Source of the DNA: Tricholoma matsutake
Taxonomy: Eukaryota; Basidiomycota; Agaricomycetes; Agaricales; Tricholomataceae
Assembly: GCA_026075535.2 (NCBI GenBank)
Contig: AP026545.1
Coordinates: forward strand, 6,076,001 to 6,140,000
Reading direction: 5' to 3'
Length of the DNA: 64,000 nucleotides
Every line of letters starts with the position of its first letter. Position 1 is the first letter of the stretch. A program made the position numbers and the translations under genes. This document shows, piece by piece, positions 47,685-60,090 of the stretch. The notes under the pieces were generated by a model. That model was not told where the DNA came from, did no database searches, and saw only the letters and a program-made list of their open reading frames with translations.

Positions 47685-49671
47685 ATGGACCGACTTGAAG
47701 CTCTAGGGAGTACTCTTTCCCAAATCACGTTGTACGATATCAGGACTATGTACAACCAGGTGAAATATGTTCTCCACCTCAACCTACTCGATTCTCACAT
47801 CTTCGTCTTCAACTCAGGCAAAAAATGTTGTTCTTAATGTCAGTGAAATGGAGGCGAAGGTTCGGGAAGCCACAAACGACGAACCCTGGTGAAAGAATGT
47901 TGTTTTGGTCGAACACAGAATCAGACTAAAAGTTGATATCACAAGGGGTGCGAGCTCGACACTAATGCAGGAGATTGCTCAGGGGTACGTACGTATCAAA
48001 ATGTTCCGAAGTAGGTTCAATGTTTTCTTGGTCTTTCAGGACATTTAGCTTGTAAGGATCGACTTGCCGATCGAATCCAAGGTTATCGAAACTAATCGAT
48101 TACTAGCCAACACTTTAACGAAATCATGCCTTGTATCTATGCACGATTCATGGAAAAGGAAGCCAGGCAATGGAGGCAAATTTATAAAGTTTGTAATATC
48201 TATTTCTTCTGTTCCTCTTCATGGTCCTACTGTGCTGCAGGCTCTTCAACTCCTGGAGTACTTGATAAAGCACGGTTCAGAACGCGTAGTGGATGATTCG
48301 CGTTCACATATCTCAACTCTTAAAATGCTTAGAAATTTCCATTACATTGACGACAAGGGCAAAGACGAGGGTATCAATGGTTTGTTTTCCGATCTTCGGA
48401 ATGCTTTGTCAGCAACTAATCAGGCAACTATAGTCCGCAACCGTTCCCGAGAACTCGTAGAACTGCTCTCAGATGTTGAGAAGATACGGACCGAGCGGCG
48501 GAAGGCCAAGGCGAACAAGCATAAGTTTACGGGTACGGGCCATGATGGGTTGGGATTGTCGTTTAATAGTGGTGGCAGTCGATTTAGCGGGTTCGGGAAT
48601 GACACCTATAACGGTGGCGGAAGTTATGGTACTGCTGGTAATACTGTTGGTGGATGTGGCTCTAACCTGTTTGCCAGATTCAGGGTCTTATGGTGCCGGT
48701 AGTAGCGGAGGACTGGGCAATTCCTCGTTCCGTGACGATAGACGAGGGTACGAAGAGTATAATGCCGGTGATGATGAGATCACAACACCGACCACTGTCC
48801 AACCACGGACGCAAGACTCAGTGCGGACACCGGCGAGAAAGACGAGTGCGTCGCAACCACAGGCGCAGTCTGCACCTGTGCAAGACTTGCTAGGCGGATT
48901 TGATGACGAGGACTCGACCACCAACAATAATGGGCTAGGCGGATTATCGATGAACAAGGATTTGCCATCAGTTTCTAATAACACCGTGGTCGCAATCGAT
49001 GGTTCGTGTTGTTAACTACGCTTCAGGCATGCTATTCATAAAATCTATCAGATGACGATTTTGCGGACTTCCAAGCTGCTCCTGTGCAGCCTGTCCCGAC
49101 CACCGCCAACAACGCACCAACAACGGGCACCAAACCAACGTTGATGGAGATGCTGAACTCCACACCCGCTCGGCCACCCAACAACCAAACTGGATCCTTA
49201 TTTGGGCAAGCGCAGCCTACACCACTTGGTATGAACATGGCCGGGGGTATGGGAATGGGAGGGATGCATCGCTCTTCTCAGTCGCTCTCATCGTCTTCCC
49301 AATTTTCATCGCCGATGGCTCCTCAGATCCAAGCCCAGCCACCGAATCTTTTCGGTGGGGTAGCCCCAATGAAGCCTGCTTCGTTGAACCGTAACAATAC
49401 CATAGCCAGCACGCAGACGAAATCGACTACCGGGTCGAGTGCTAACTTCGGTGATTTGTGGTCGATATCCCTCGGTGCAAGCTCCGGAAAGCCTTCTGGA
49501 ACGACACCGAACACTGGAGCTGGGAAGTCAATAAAGGATCTGGAAAGGGAGAAGGCTATGTCCGGTTTGTGGGGTGGCCAGAAGCCTGCTGGAGGTAGTG
49601 GCGCCGGCGCCGGTGCGTTTGGCTCTTTTGGTAATTCCACTTCCGGGGGCAGCGATGATCTGTTATTGTAG
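47685..49671 (+). CDS. ENTH-domain clathrin adaptor, epsinR/Ent3-like
   Basis: Binds phosphoinositides and clathrin/adaptors at the trans-Golgi network and endosomes. The ENTH domain is assembled from several short exons: MDRLEALGSTLSQITLYDIR, NVVLNVSEMEAKVREATNDE, WGASSTLMQEIAQ, HFNEIMPCIYARFMEKEARQ, WRQIYKALQLLEYLIKHGSE, RVVDDSRSHISTLKMLRNFH, YIDDKGKDEGIN and VRNRSRELVELLSDVEKIRT. The tail is Gly/Ser/Asn-rich with adaptor-type acidic motifs (DLLGGFDDED, DDDFADFQAAP) and ends GGSDDLLL, where DLL resembles a clathrin-box remnant. Exon order and introns of about 50 nt are all consistent, with no disruption. Confidence 0.92.
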
Positions 49672-50464
49672 ATTATGCATAGTTTTGAAGTTTTCTTTAC
49701 GTATTTCTTCTGGATATTTTGGCCCCACTTACTTGAATTTCGAGCATCGGTCGATCAAATTGTTCTTCGCGTACTGGCATGCAACACTAAGATAAGTACC
49801 GAGAGAAAGGCTGCAGGCTGGAGACTCAAGTACTCAAGGACAATCGATCGATAATACGTGTTTTCGTGCTGGCTAGTTGAGACTTACTTGAATGTATTGG
49901 TGTGTCATTCATCGCTGAGGACAAACCGTTAGCGCTTCGCAGATGTTTATGATAGTATTGATGCCAACAATTCTTTAGTGTCAGTCCGGCGCATCCCTCA
50001 ACCAAGGCCCCCAGCCTCACGCGATAAATGACCACCACAAGGGCCATATGCATAGTCTCCTATTCCTTATCAGCGGTTAGCCGCAACTCCGCGTTCAGGG
50101 GAATGTCTCGTTGTATGCAGGATCGGTTAGAAACGACGGTGAGACAAATATTGCAGTGGCTCCAAACAGTGCTACCAACTCAAAATCCACCATGCCATCA
50201 TGATTCCAATGTCGATATTCCCCGCAAAATGGATCGAAGTAGCAGAAAGATGAGGTGGGTAGAATTCGAAGCTTATCAGCGTATCTCCTGATGGTCCTAA
50301 ATAGACCGGCCTTAATATGGCCTATCTTGTTATCTCTGAGAGGTATATTGCCGCGAATATTTTCAAGTCATTTGTCCTTTTTTTTGGTCCAGCTATGAGT
50401 ATAAAAACTAACAAATATTCCGTTAAACAGGGCTATCATCGGTCACCCAACGAGTTCTTTCAAA
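49672..50464. other. Intergenic, no gene seen
   Basis: Between the ENTH gene stop and the secreted hydrolase start. No open frame with recognisable content. Confidence 0.5.
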
Positions 50465-51895
50465 ATGCGGTCTTTGACTTATGTTACAGCCTTGTTTGCT
50501 ATGGTTGCCCTGACCAAGTCCAAGTCTACCTCACCTGCTATGTCTAATACGACATGCATAGACTCGCCCTCCAATTCGTTGGTTTGGGGGAATGGACTTG
50601 ATTAGTGAATATACCGATTTTTCTAGCTTCGTGTTCGCAGGCTAACTTCACGCCATTAACTCTGAAAGCTGGATCCAGTTCTCGCCTGGCATAGACCTGA
50701 CGCGCTCTAAACTTTACGGCTCCAGCGCGAACACAACCAGGACCATCCCCGTCAATGGCAATGATAGTTATGTTAAAATCGACATCCGACGAACGGCGCT
50801 TGTCATCATTGATATGCAAAGTGAGTCTATATGCATAACCTTTTTCGGTGCACCGTTGAACTCACCATGTTGGGCCAAGATTTCTTCCTGCACCCTGCGG
50901 TACAGCCATTACCAGTTGGTCGAAATATCGTGCCCGCAACCATCAACATGATTCATGCATTCCGTAACAATGGAATGAAAGTTGTGTGGACTAACGTGAG
51001 TCTACCAATGTTGTAAAACGAGCTGATCGACGCTGACCACGTCTACAAAACACAAGTGGGGTCTTGACAATTTTGATCTTCGTACAATGCCGCCCGCCTT
51101 CCTTCGTGGTTTCGGCAAGACTCCGCAGAGTAAGGCTTCTCACCCTCAAACTTGCGATCTTGGAGTTGATGAAACTTGTTAAAAGCGACTTTCGGTTCCG
51201 AGATGGGCATCATCAACGGCACGGACTGGGGCCGTCTTCTCATGCGTGGATCGTACAATGCACAGCCGTGGGGGCCCCTTTATCCACTACAGGTTAATGG
51301 TGTGAAAGCCGGCACAGATCTGTACTTCCACAAGAGTCAGTGTCTGCTAAGGCAGGTCGTAACCAGAAAACTGACGTCATCGATACAGATCGTTTGAGTG
51401 GTCTGTGGGGAGCCATGACTCCACTGCAGCTTTACTTACAAGAGAACGACATTACGACGTTATTTTTTGGTGGTGTCAATTCAGACCAGTGTGTGGTAAG
51501 TACATGACCTAGTTCGAATGCATCCGGTCATCTTAGTTATTATCCTCGTAGCTCGGTACTATGACAGATGCATACTTCAAGGCAGGTTTTAATGTGCAAG
51601 TTGTATAACCTCAGTAATTAGCTAATTCCAAATCATAGGGGTTCGACGTCATCTACGTTGAAGACATCGCAGCGACCAGCAGCCCGTACTAGTGAGTGTT
51701 GTCCTGAGAAGACCTTGCTTGCCTTGCTGTTCTAACAAACCATGTTTACGCAGTGCCAGTCAAATGGTTGCTTACAACATCGGAGGTATGGTTGTACTAC
51801 TGTTATTATGTAATGCATCTGATCTGAATGGCATACTAGGCGATGGATGGACCGCTAACAGCACTGCAATCGTGCCTGCCCTTCAAGGTCCATAA
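50465..51895 (+). CDS. Secreted isochorismatase-like (cysteine) hydrolase
   Basis: An isochorismatase/nicotinamidase-fold hydrolase; the actual substrate is unknown. The ATG at 50465 opens a signal peptide, MRSLTYVTALFAMVALTKSK. An intron at about 50611-50668 joins VWGNGLDY to WIQFSPGIDLTRSK. The core follows: RRTALVIIDMQ (catalytic Asp) then NDFFLHPAVQPLPVGRNIVP, INMIHAFRNNGMKVVWTN, WGLDNFDLRTMPPAFLRGFG, TTFGSEMGIINGTDWGRLLM, RLSGLWGAMTPLQLYLQEND, the nucleophile Cys in FFGGVNSDQCVLGTMTDAYF, and GFDVIYVEDIAATSSPYY. It ends TAIVPALQGP, TAA at 51895. Seven or so introns. The first exons are too short to show as long open frames, which is why the signal peptide is easily missed. Confidence 0.88.
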
Positions 51896-52666
51896 TTGGT
51901 GGGCCGAGCTCGGTCTGGAAGGTCTTTGCTTCAAGTTTCTTTCTTGTTCTTTCTTTGAGGCCAGAGTGAGATAGATAGTTTGTGTAGTTTTTGCAATCAA
52001 TCTTCCATTCGCCCCATTCCTACTATGCCAGACCTCATTAAGTGTCAGCGCTTTTTCGAGGTGTGCAAAGCGACTTCCCCTGTAAACCAAACCTGCAGTA
52101 GTACCTGAAGACCTGTGGGCCGTGTACAAAAAAGAGAAATGAAGAGACCGGGAAGAATCAATTAGACAAGGAAAAAGAAAATCCAGAGAAGCCTAAGCGA
52201 CATTTTCTAGACAAGGACAAGTCTATTGGGCCTTCAAATGCTCGCATGGCAAGACTTTATTCCCCTGCTTACAAGACATAAGGAAGGTGCATTCTGCCAT
52301 TGTTATTCTCAATGACGAGGCTTCAAGTGCGCCTAGCCGATCCGATGATCAAAGCCACAGTCTTGCCACGTACCTCGCGAAGGTTGTATGGAACGCAACA
52401 GGCTTTAGGTTCAAGTCAGTACTCCAAATGAACTCGATGTAGATAATAAGATAAGATCAGAAGATCTCGGCACGTGGTAAGGAGATCATGTGATCTATTT
52501 TCTTAGGGTCAGATTTCGGGACTGCGGCATACCCCTTGGTGGTTCACTTATCTCACATTTTGCCATCTTATTGCCCTGGCTGTCTGGTGCCAGGCTTCAG
52601 GGCTTCAAAATGGGTCTACTTAGTAAAAGTGAAGTAAAGACTTACATACCAGTCAAGCTGTTATTA
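51896..52666. other. Intergenic, no gene seen
   Basis: Between the secreted hydrolase and the left end of the Tc1/mariner-type composite element. No supportable gene. Confidence 0.5.
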
Positions 52667-52711
52667 CAGGGTTTTCAGAAATTCTTGTCCCATGTGATTT
52701 TGAGTGAATGA
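52667..52711 (+). repeat. Left terminal inverted repeat of the Tc1/mariner-type element
   Basis: Pairs with 62517-62562. Identity runs from CAGGGTTTTCAG through TTTTGAGTGAA, with a C/T difference at one CpG and small changes at the inner end. Confidence 0.8.
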
Positions 52712-54532
52712 AAAATCCAATTAATTCAAAAAATCAAAAAAGCCACTGGGATTGTTGTCGCTCATTCTACACAGTCTTTACACACTTGTTTATCATATTT
52801 TCCATGTCTGACTACTACTCTGATGGTCAGAGAGCACTGACTCTCACATCCAGTGAGTCTGATAATGATCTGCAAGTGGACGGAGAACCTGCGGATGAAT
52901 GTTCATTTTCGGGGGGGGATGAAGAATGTACACCAAGCCACATCACTGAGCAGGGTAGGAAGTGTTCCTTGTTGTGTATACCCACTGCTGAAGTAGCCTT
53001 CTCCAGTAGAAGCAAGTGCTCTTCCAAAATTGAAAATTTGGCTACCAGCGCAGTCTCAGATTGCCAGCACACAGTTATATCCACCAGGATCCAATACCCA
53101 GGGCTCGATGCAGTCAACCCAAGGCCAGCTAGAGTTCTATAGTAATAGTAGTGGTGATGATATGCCCTCACCCAACTGGCTAGTATCCTGGGTAGCAGAA
53201 CACTCAGCACACAAACCTCTTCACCAGTGCCATGACCAATCATCATCAAAGCAGAAGTAGACTTGGATGCGCCAGGAGCAGTCGCTCTCAGAGGACAGTC
53301 AAGAATCTAGTGATGAAGAACCAGTGAAAACACAACCATCCTCCAAAGCCCAGCAGCAGGGTTGAGCCAAAATCACCAAAGCCACTCTCAAAGCATCCTC
53401 ATGGTTGTCCTCGCAAGCCAGTTGACGATAAGCCACAGAAGTTTACCCACAAGTACTTCAGCATAGCTGTTTATGTCGAGATCACTGTCCCTCCAAAGTT
53501 CCGCCTAGGCAAAACAGCCCAAGGTAATAAGGTGGAAAAGCAGGAGCCATGCACAGAGGGCCCATTCACTTTGGTGTGTACAACCACCTGGGATGAGTTC
53601 TTGGAAGAGATTGCAGCTACAGCATGGGTGGGGTAGGAGAATCTGGTGCTAGACAGAATGACATGGGGATTCCAGAAGAAAGGAAAGTTGCCATTGAGTA
53701 GTGAAGTTGGCTATTGTGCCATGATCCAGCAGATTAAGGTGCAGAAGGACCTTTCTGCTCTGATAATAGTTGTAGCCTTGCCATTACCCAAGATCCCACA
53801 GCCCAAGCATCAGATGGAAGAGAATATAATTGAGCAGGAAGCCGACAACACGCTCTGGGGTCAGAAGGTAAGTTTCCACATTGTGTCACTGTCATGTAAA
53901 TACTCATGCTATGACAGCTTTCATTGGATCAACAGTTGGCTCTGATCCTAGACCAGCTCAAAGAGAGACATCAGGTCAGAAATTGTGACACACATCCCAA
54001 CTTACAATGTTATGTGCAAACAGGTAATGGCTGGCACTTCAACCTGGATCACAACCAGTTGCAGGTTTGGGCTAATGCAATTGTAAGTTATGATGTCATC
54101 ATGATTGAATAAATGGGCTCATTCATTGATACACTGGCTAAAGTTGTGGAAAAGTACAAACTTTGAAAGGGCTCCCATTGGGAGCAACTTTTTTCGCCTG
54201 AAGGATCACCTTGGCTACAAGAACAAAGCTCCCCAGACACCTGTTCCATCACTTCCTCCCCTGTATCCCCACTCCCCCCCAGTATCAAAACTTTGCCACA
54301 CTGTCTCCACACACACCTCCCACCTTCTTTCCTTACAGTGGAATGCCCAGGACAGGCTATCCACCAATGCCATGGGGTTATCCTCCACCCACAGTTCAAC
54401 CTCACACCCCTGGCGCTGCACAGATACCATCGTTGCCATCAACACCAATGCTGGTGGTATCCACTGCAAGCCAAATCACTGTTGGAGGATGGTGTAACAA
54501 ACACAATCTTGGTGATGATGAATGTCAGGGAC

Positions 54533-54900
54533 TGTAAGGGGACTAGAGGGGTGCCCTGTGTGTTTTTCCTATTTTTTATGTTCGTCCTATATTTTTCCCC
54601 ACCTCATTTCCTTCTATTCTTCATTTTCTATGATTTTTCTGGATTTTATTACTAATTTTCCCTTGCTATCATGTTTGTACATGTTGACACTTTTATATTT
54701 AGAGGCGGAGTACCCCTTCCGACACATACCCCTTGGTATGATGTCATTCGGCAGCCTTGATCTGCCTATCTCTGCCTTTTTCTATTTTTAGGTTATATTT
54801 GATTTTTGTCGTCTTCACATATACTGGGCATCAGCAAGGGGATCCTTAGAGTTTTCTCTTCAGATTTCCCTTTGCTAGAGGCTTAGGTTGCCCTTATAGT
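54533..54900 (-). repeat. Left terminal repeat of the gypsy element, inverted LTR
   Basis: Reads TGTAAGGGGACTAGAG to GCCCTTATAGT. It matches the reverse complement of 60096-60521 except for scattered substitutions and a missing ~59-bp internal segment. The next bases, AGAAAACTCT, also occur inside the LTR, so the junction may reflect a rearrangement. Confidence 0.88.
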
Positions 54901-55064
54901 AGAAAACTCTCCCCTAAGGCCCGAAAATCGCGAACGTGCTGCCCAAGATAGGCAGGTATGGACTGGACAACGCTTCCCAAAGCTCCACAGAGTCCCTACA
55001 CACCGTTCCAGATAATCTCGCCTTTATTACGCTGCCATTTTCGCAAAACGCGCTCCCTAGCAAC

Positions 55065-56183
55065 ATGGACGCATCAGAACGCTTCGACGTGCTTGAAAGC
55101 GATGTTTCCGGAATGCATGCGCAAATTGACTTGCTTAAATCTACGATTGAAAACTTCGTTAGGACCCTCCAGGCTAACCCTACGACTAATAGTTCCCCCT
55201 TCACGACTCCAAGCGCACCCAACAACGATGTTTTGCCAAACGCGTCCACTAAGGAACATGCCCAGATCAAACCGTCCCCCCCCGCCGAATTTAATGGTGC
55301 ACGTGCGCAGGGATGTGCATTCCTTAATTCCTGTGAGTTATACATTAGTCTCCAGTTGCATCAATTCGTCGATGAGGCTGCAAAAATTTATTGGGCCTTC
55401 ACATACATGAAATCTGAACGCGCCTATCTCTATGTGGACCGTATCCTACGTCAAACTAAAGAACTCAGTTCTCTACCTTTCTCCACTTGGGGTGACTTTC
55501 GAGCTGAGTTTGTATGCCACTTCTGCCCCCTCAATGAACGCCACCGAGCAGTGACACGACTTGAGTCATCCGCTTACCACCAGGGACGTCGATCCATGGA
55601 CGACTATATCGATGAGTTCAAGGATTTGGTGGACATGGCAGGATATGGGAGTGGGTTACCAGTGGTGGTGAAGTTCCGATGGGGGCTCAACCGAGAAATT
55701 CAGGACCAGATTGCACAGATGTTGGAAGGGCGCCCAGCGGACGATGATATCCTTGCTTGGTATGAAGCTGCTTCACTCTGTGACGAGAACCGACTCACAA
55801 ATGCGGCGTTTAATGCTGCATTCCATGCTCCAACTACCACTCATACACCCTACACCTTCAATCAAAGCCTCCCCCACCCTAACCCCATTCCTGTTCATCA
55901 AACTCCCACACCAGCCATCAATGTCCCAGTACCAATGGATGTTGATGCAGCCCGCAGCTGTGCACATAAGTTGGATCTCTGCTACCATTGTGGGGAACCT
56001 GGACACAGGGCTGGAGCATGTCCCCATCGTCAGGATATCCGCATGCTCACTCCCGAGGGACGAGACGAACTCCTGCAAGATTTGTTGGCGCTTGTAGATG
56101 TTGAGGAAGCGAAGGATCAAGTTGCAGAGGAGATTAAGTTGGAAGTTGTAGAGGAGCAGGATTTTCCTATTTGCAGCAAGTGA
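55065..56183 (+). CDS. Gypsy Gag polyprotein
   Basis: The capsid/nucleocapsid protein of the retrotransposon. The first in-frame ATG is at 55065 (MDASERFDVLESDVSGMHAQ, a short coiled coil). The capsid region contains WGDFRAEFVCHFCPLNERHR and RRSMDDYIDEFKDLVDMAGY, as in retrotransposon gag families. The nucleocapsid zinc knuckle CYHCGEPGHRAGACPH is at about 55980-56028. It ends at TGA 56181-56183. Pol continues in the -1 frame, with 46 nt of overlap. Confidence 0.9.
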   Translation: MDASERFDVLESDVSGMHAQIDLLKSTIENFVRTLQANPTTNSSPFTTPSAPNNDVLPNASTKEHAQIKPSPPAEFNGARAQGCAFLNSCELYISLQLHQFVDEAAKIYWAFTYMKSERAYLYVDRILRQTKELSSLPFSTWGDFRAEFVCHFCPLNERHRAVTRLESSAYHQGRRSMDDYIDEFKDLVDMAGYGSGLPVVVKFRWGLNREIQDQIAQMLEGRPADDDILAWYEAASLCDENRLTNAAFNAAFHAPTTTHTPYTFNQSLPHPNPIPVHQTPTPAINVPVPMDVDAARSCAHKLDLCYHCGEPGHRAGACPHRQDIRMLTPEGRDELLQDLLALVDVEEAKDQVAEEIKLEVVEEQDFPICSK

Positions 56184-59100
56184 ATTGTACGCCCTCACTG
56201 CCTGTCCATAACTGCTTTGAAGTCTTGTCAGTTGAATCCCCGGAGAATGAATCCATTTCTGTGACTGCTCCCCTCTCTGACCCTTTGAAGTTGGCTAAAG
56301 ACGTACCTGCCCTCCCCATCTCTCCTTCTACTCCACGTCCCAAAATTAAATCATGGGAGCATAAACTACCACGCAAGTATATTGTGGCATCCACTCCCTC
56401 TGCACATTCCTTAAACCTAGCCATCGAACTGCAGATGACCGACACTGGACAGATACTCGGTGTCTCTGCGCTCCTGGACTCTGGTGCGACTGGTCTCTTC
56501 ATCGATTCCCATCTGGTACAACAACATCGTCTAAATACTCGCTCACTCTCACATCCGATACCTGTATATAACATGGATGGATCCCCAAATGAAGCTGGTG
56601 CCATCTGAGAGGTTGCAGACCTGGTTCTCCATTACAAAGATCATAGTGAGTGTGCCCTTTTTGCTGGCACTCAATTAGGAAAGCAAAAGGTGATTTTGGG
56701 ATATCCATGGCTTCGAGACCATAACCCAGAGGTCGACTGGCACACTGGGGAGGTTACCATGAGCCGATGTCCATCCCACTGTCGGACGTGTTTCACAGAA
56801 GCCAGGCAAGAACGTCGTGGACAGAAGGCGGCAATACGATGAACTCAGAAGTGTCGTGCTGGACCCCTGCCTATACCTGAAGTGGAATTGGAAGGGGTTC
56901 CTGATCTAATGCCGGACTCGGATGATGATGATGAGGACCCAGAGGAAGTGGAGGAGGGTGATCGGATCTTCTACACTGCGATTTGCTCATCGCATGAGGT
57001 GTGTGCCACATCAAACATATCCCAACGCCTCGCCAAGGCCTTCCACAAAAACAACGCTGCTAAATCCTCTACTAACTCCTTACTCCCTCATCTCCATGAG
57101 TTTGAAGACGTGTGCTCCAAGGAGTCATTTGACTCTCTTCCTGCGTGTAAGCCATGGGATCACACGATCGAACTCACCCCTGGCACAACCCCTTCATCCT
57201 GCAAGGTCTATCCTCTCTCTCCGGAAGAACAATGGCAGCTTGACCAGTTCATCGACGAGCACCTGGCCTCTGGACGTATTCGACCATCAAAGTCACCCAT
57301 GGCCTCTCCCTTTTTCTTTGTCAAGAAGAAGGATGGCTCACTTCGACCGGTTCAAGACTACAGAAGGCTCAACAACATCACGGTCAAAAATCGCTACCCA
57401 CTACCCCTCATCTCTGAACTCGTAAACCAGCTCCATGGAGCCCGATACTTCACCAAGCTCGATGTCCGTTGGGGCTATAATAATGTGAGGATAAAGGAGG
57501 GAGATGAGTGGAAGGCAGCCTTTCGTACCAACCGTGGTCTTTTTGAACCGCTTGTCATGTTCTTTGGCCTTACTAATAGCCCTGCCACCTTTCAGACCAT
57601 GATGAACGACATCTTCCATGACCTCATCCTCGAAGGCGTTGTCTGCATCTATCTCGACGACATCCTCATCTTCACTCGCACGGTTGAAGAGCACTGTCGC
57701 ATCACGCACCTCGTCCTAAAGCGACTTCAACGGTACAAACTCTACCTTCGTCAGGACAAATGCGAGTTCGAAAGGACCAAGATCGAGTACCTTGGCCTGA
57801 TTATCTTGGAGGGTCAAGTGGAGATGGATCCTATCAAGGTAAATGGGGTCACAGCTTGGCCAACGCCCACGAACAAGAAGGAGGTGCAGTCTTTCCTGGG
57901 CTTCATCAATTTCTATCAGCATTTTATCAAGGATTTCTCACATCATGCACGACCGCTGTTTGACTTGACAGGAAAGGAGGCATGGAGGTGGGATAATGCA
58001 CAACAGGAGGTGTTCAAAAAGCTTAAGGAGATGGTCACTTCTGCTCCGATCCTTACGTTTGCTGACAATTCGCGTCCTTTTCGTGTAGAAGCCGACAGTT
58101 CTGACTTTGCGACGGGCGCCGTGTTGTCTCAGCAGTCTCCGGAGGACCAGAAGTGGCATCCTGTTGTGTTCTACTCCAAAAGCCTTAGTGCTGTAGAGAG
58201 AAACTACGAGATCCATGACAAGGAGATGTTGGCGATAATGTGTGCGCTTGAGAAGTGGCGACACTTCCTCGAGGGTGCCCAACACAAGGTGGAAATTTGG
58301 ACAGATCACAAGAACCTCGAGTACTTCATGACGGCCAAGAAATTGAACCGTCGTCAAGCTCGTTGGTCCCTGTATCTATCTAGATTTGACTTCTCCTTAC
58401 ACCACTGTCCGGGTCGCAGCATGGGGAAGACCGATGCCCTATCCCAACGTGCAGACCATGGGGATGGCAGCGGTGACAACCAAAACATTGTGCTGTTGCA
58501 GCCAGACCTGTTCACCATTCGGGTACTGGAAGGCATCGCACCCCAGGGCAAGGAGCGGGACATCCTACGTGACATTCGTCGCACAAACCGTAGTGGTTTA
58601 CATGAGGATGTTGTCGCCTGAGCTGTTGAAGAACTGAGGAAGGGATCGACCCTTTCCTTACATGCGGCAGAGTGGGCTGAAAAGGAGGACTTGTTGTATT
58701 TCAGGGATCGCATCTATGTTCCCAATGACCCAGACCTTCGCCGGCGCATCATATCCCAACACCATGACTCACAGATTGCTGGCCACCCCAGACACTGGAA
58801 GACCTTGGAGCTCACCTCATGGAACTATTGGTGGCCACAAATGTCATGGCTCATTGGTCAGTATTGTCACACTTGTGACCTTTGCTTACACACCAAGGTT
58901 CCTCGTTGCAAGCCTATTGGTGAGCTACACCCTCTTCCTGTTCCAGAGAGTCGTTGGGATGTCGTCAGCGTCGACTTTGTGGTGGAATTGCCAGAGTCAA
59001 ACAGGTTTGATGTGGTGATGTGCACAGTTGACTCAGTGGGAAAACGCGCTCACTTCATTCCCACTCACACCACTGTCAGTGCCCTAGGTGCCGCTCGACT

Positions 59101-60082
59101 CTACCTCCACCACGTGTGGAAATTACATGGACTTCCTGGTGCCTTCCTCTCGGATCGTGGCCCTCAGTTCATGGCAGAGTTCACTCGTGAGCTGTACCAA
59201 CTCCTGGGGATCAAACTCCTCGCTTCAACCGCTTATCACCCACAAACTGATGGCCAGACGGAGCGAGTCAACCAGGAACTGGAGCAGTACATCCGCCTCT
59301 TTGTCAATGAATGCCAGGACAATTGGGATGATCTCCTTCCTTTGGCCGAGTTTGGATACAACAACCATGTCCATGCTTCCACTCAACAGACCCCTTTCCT
59401 CTTAGACACTGGACAACATCCACGCATGGGATTTGAACCTCGCCAAACTCCCTCACACATTGAGACGGTGAATGAGTTCACAGAATGCATGAGGGATAGC
59501 TTGGAGGAGGCAAGGGCAGCCTTAGCAAAGGTGAAGGACGACATGGCGCGATTTTACAACCAATGCCACTCCCCAACCCCTCAGTACAAGGTTGGTGATC
59601 GAGTTTATCTTGACTCCAGTGACATCTCCACTACACGTCCATCCAAGAAACTCGCTCATCGCTTCTTGGGACCTTTCCCCATTGTCAAGTGCGTTGGAAC
59701 ACATGCCTATCGTCTACGCCTCCCAGCCTCCATGTCCAGACTCCATCCCATCTTCCATGTTGTCAAATTGCTTCCAGCTCCCCCAGATCCATTCCCAGGA
59801 TGCCATTCACACCCACCACCACCACCTACAGTGATCAAGGGAGAACCCCAATATGAAGTCGAGTCAATCTTGGACAGCCGTTTGCGTCGAGGAAAACTCC
59901 AGTATTTGGTACATTGGAAGGGTTATGGGTATGAGGAGAACTCATGGGTCGAAGAGTCTGACATAAATGCCCCTCGGTTAATCAAGGAATTCCACCAATG
60001 GCACACTGCTGCACCGTGTTGCATTCAAGTCACAGACTTTGGTCGTACACGATTTCGAATGCATTGGGGTGATGCATCTTAG
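56138..60082 (+). pseudogene. Gypsy Pol (PR-RT-RH-IN-chromodomain), three premature TGA codons
   Basis: One continuous frame, -1 relative to gag. Protease: ALLDSGATGLFIDSHLVQ. Reverse transcriptase: SPFFFVKKKDGSLRPVQDYR, YFTKLDVRWGYNNVRIKEGD, FFGLTNSPATFQTMMNDIFH, catalytic CIYLDDILIFT. RNase H: FRVEADSSDFATGAVLSQQS and YEIHDKEMLAIMCALEKWRH. Integrase: HHDSQIAGHPRHWKTLE, zinc-binding CHTCDLCLHTK, WDVVSVDFVVELPES, FLSDRGPQFMAEFTRELYQL, YHPQTDGQTERVNQELEQYI. Chromodomain: YEVESILDSRLRRGKLQYLV, HWKGYGYEENSWVEESD. TGA codons at 56606, 56840 and 58619 stop it, otherwise there is no frameshift. The RT motif reads LDVRWGYNN, where LDLRxGYxx is usual. Confidence 0.9.
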
Positions 60083-60090
60083 AGAGGGGG

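Noticed and set aside
54936..55064. N-terminal extension of Gag upstream of 55065
   Set aside because: The frame is open, but it begins with a GTG, not ATG. The first ATG in frame is at 55065, so the upstream part is more likely leader sequence.
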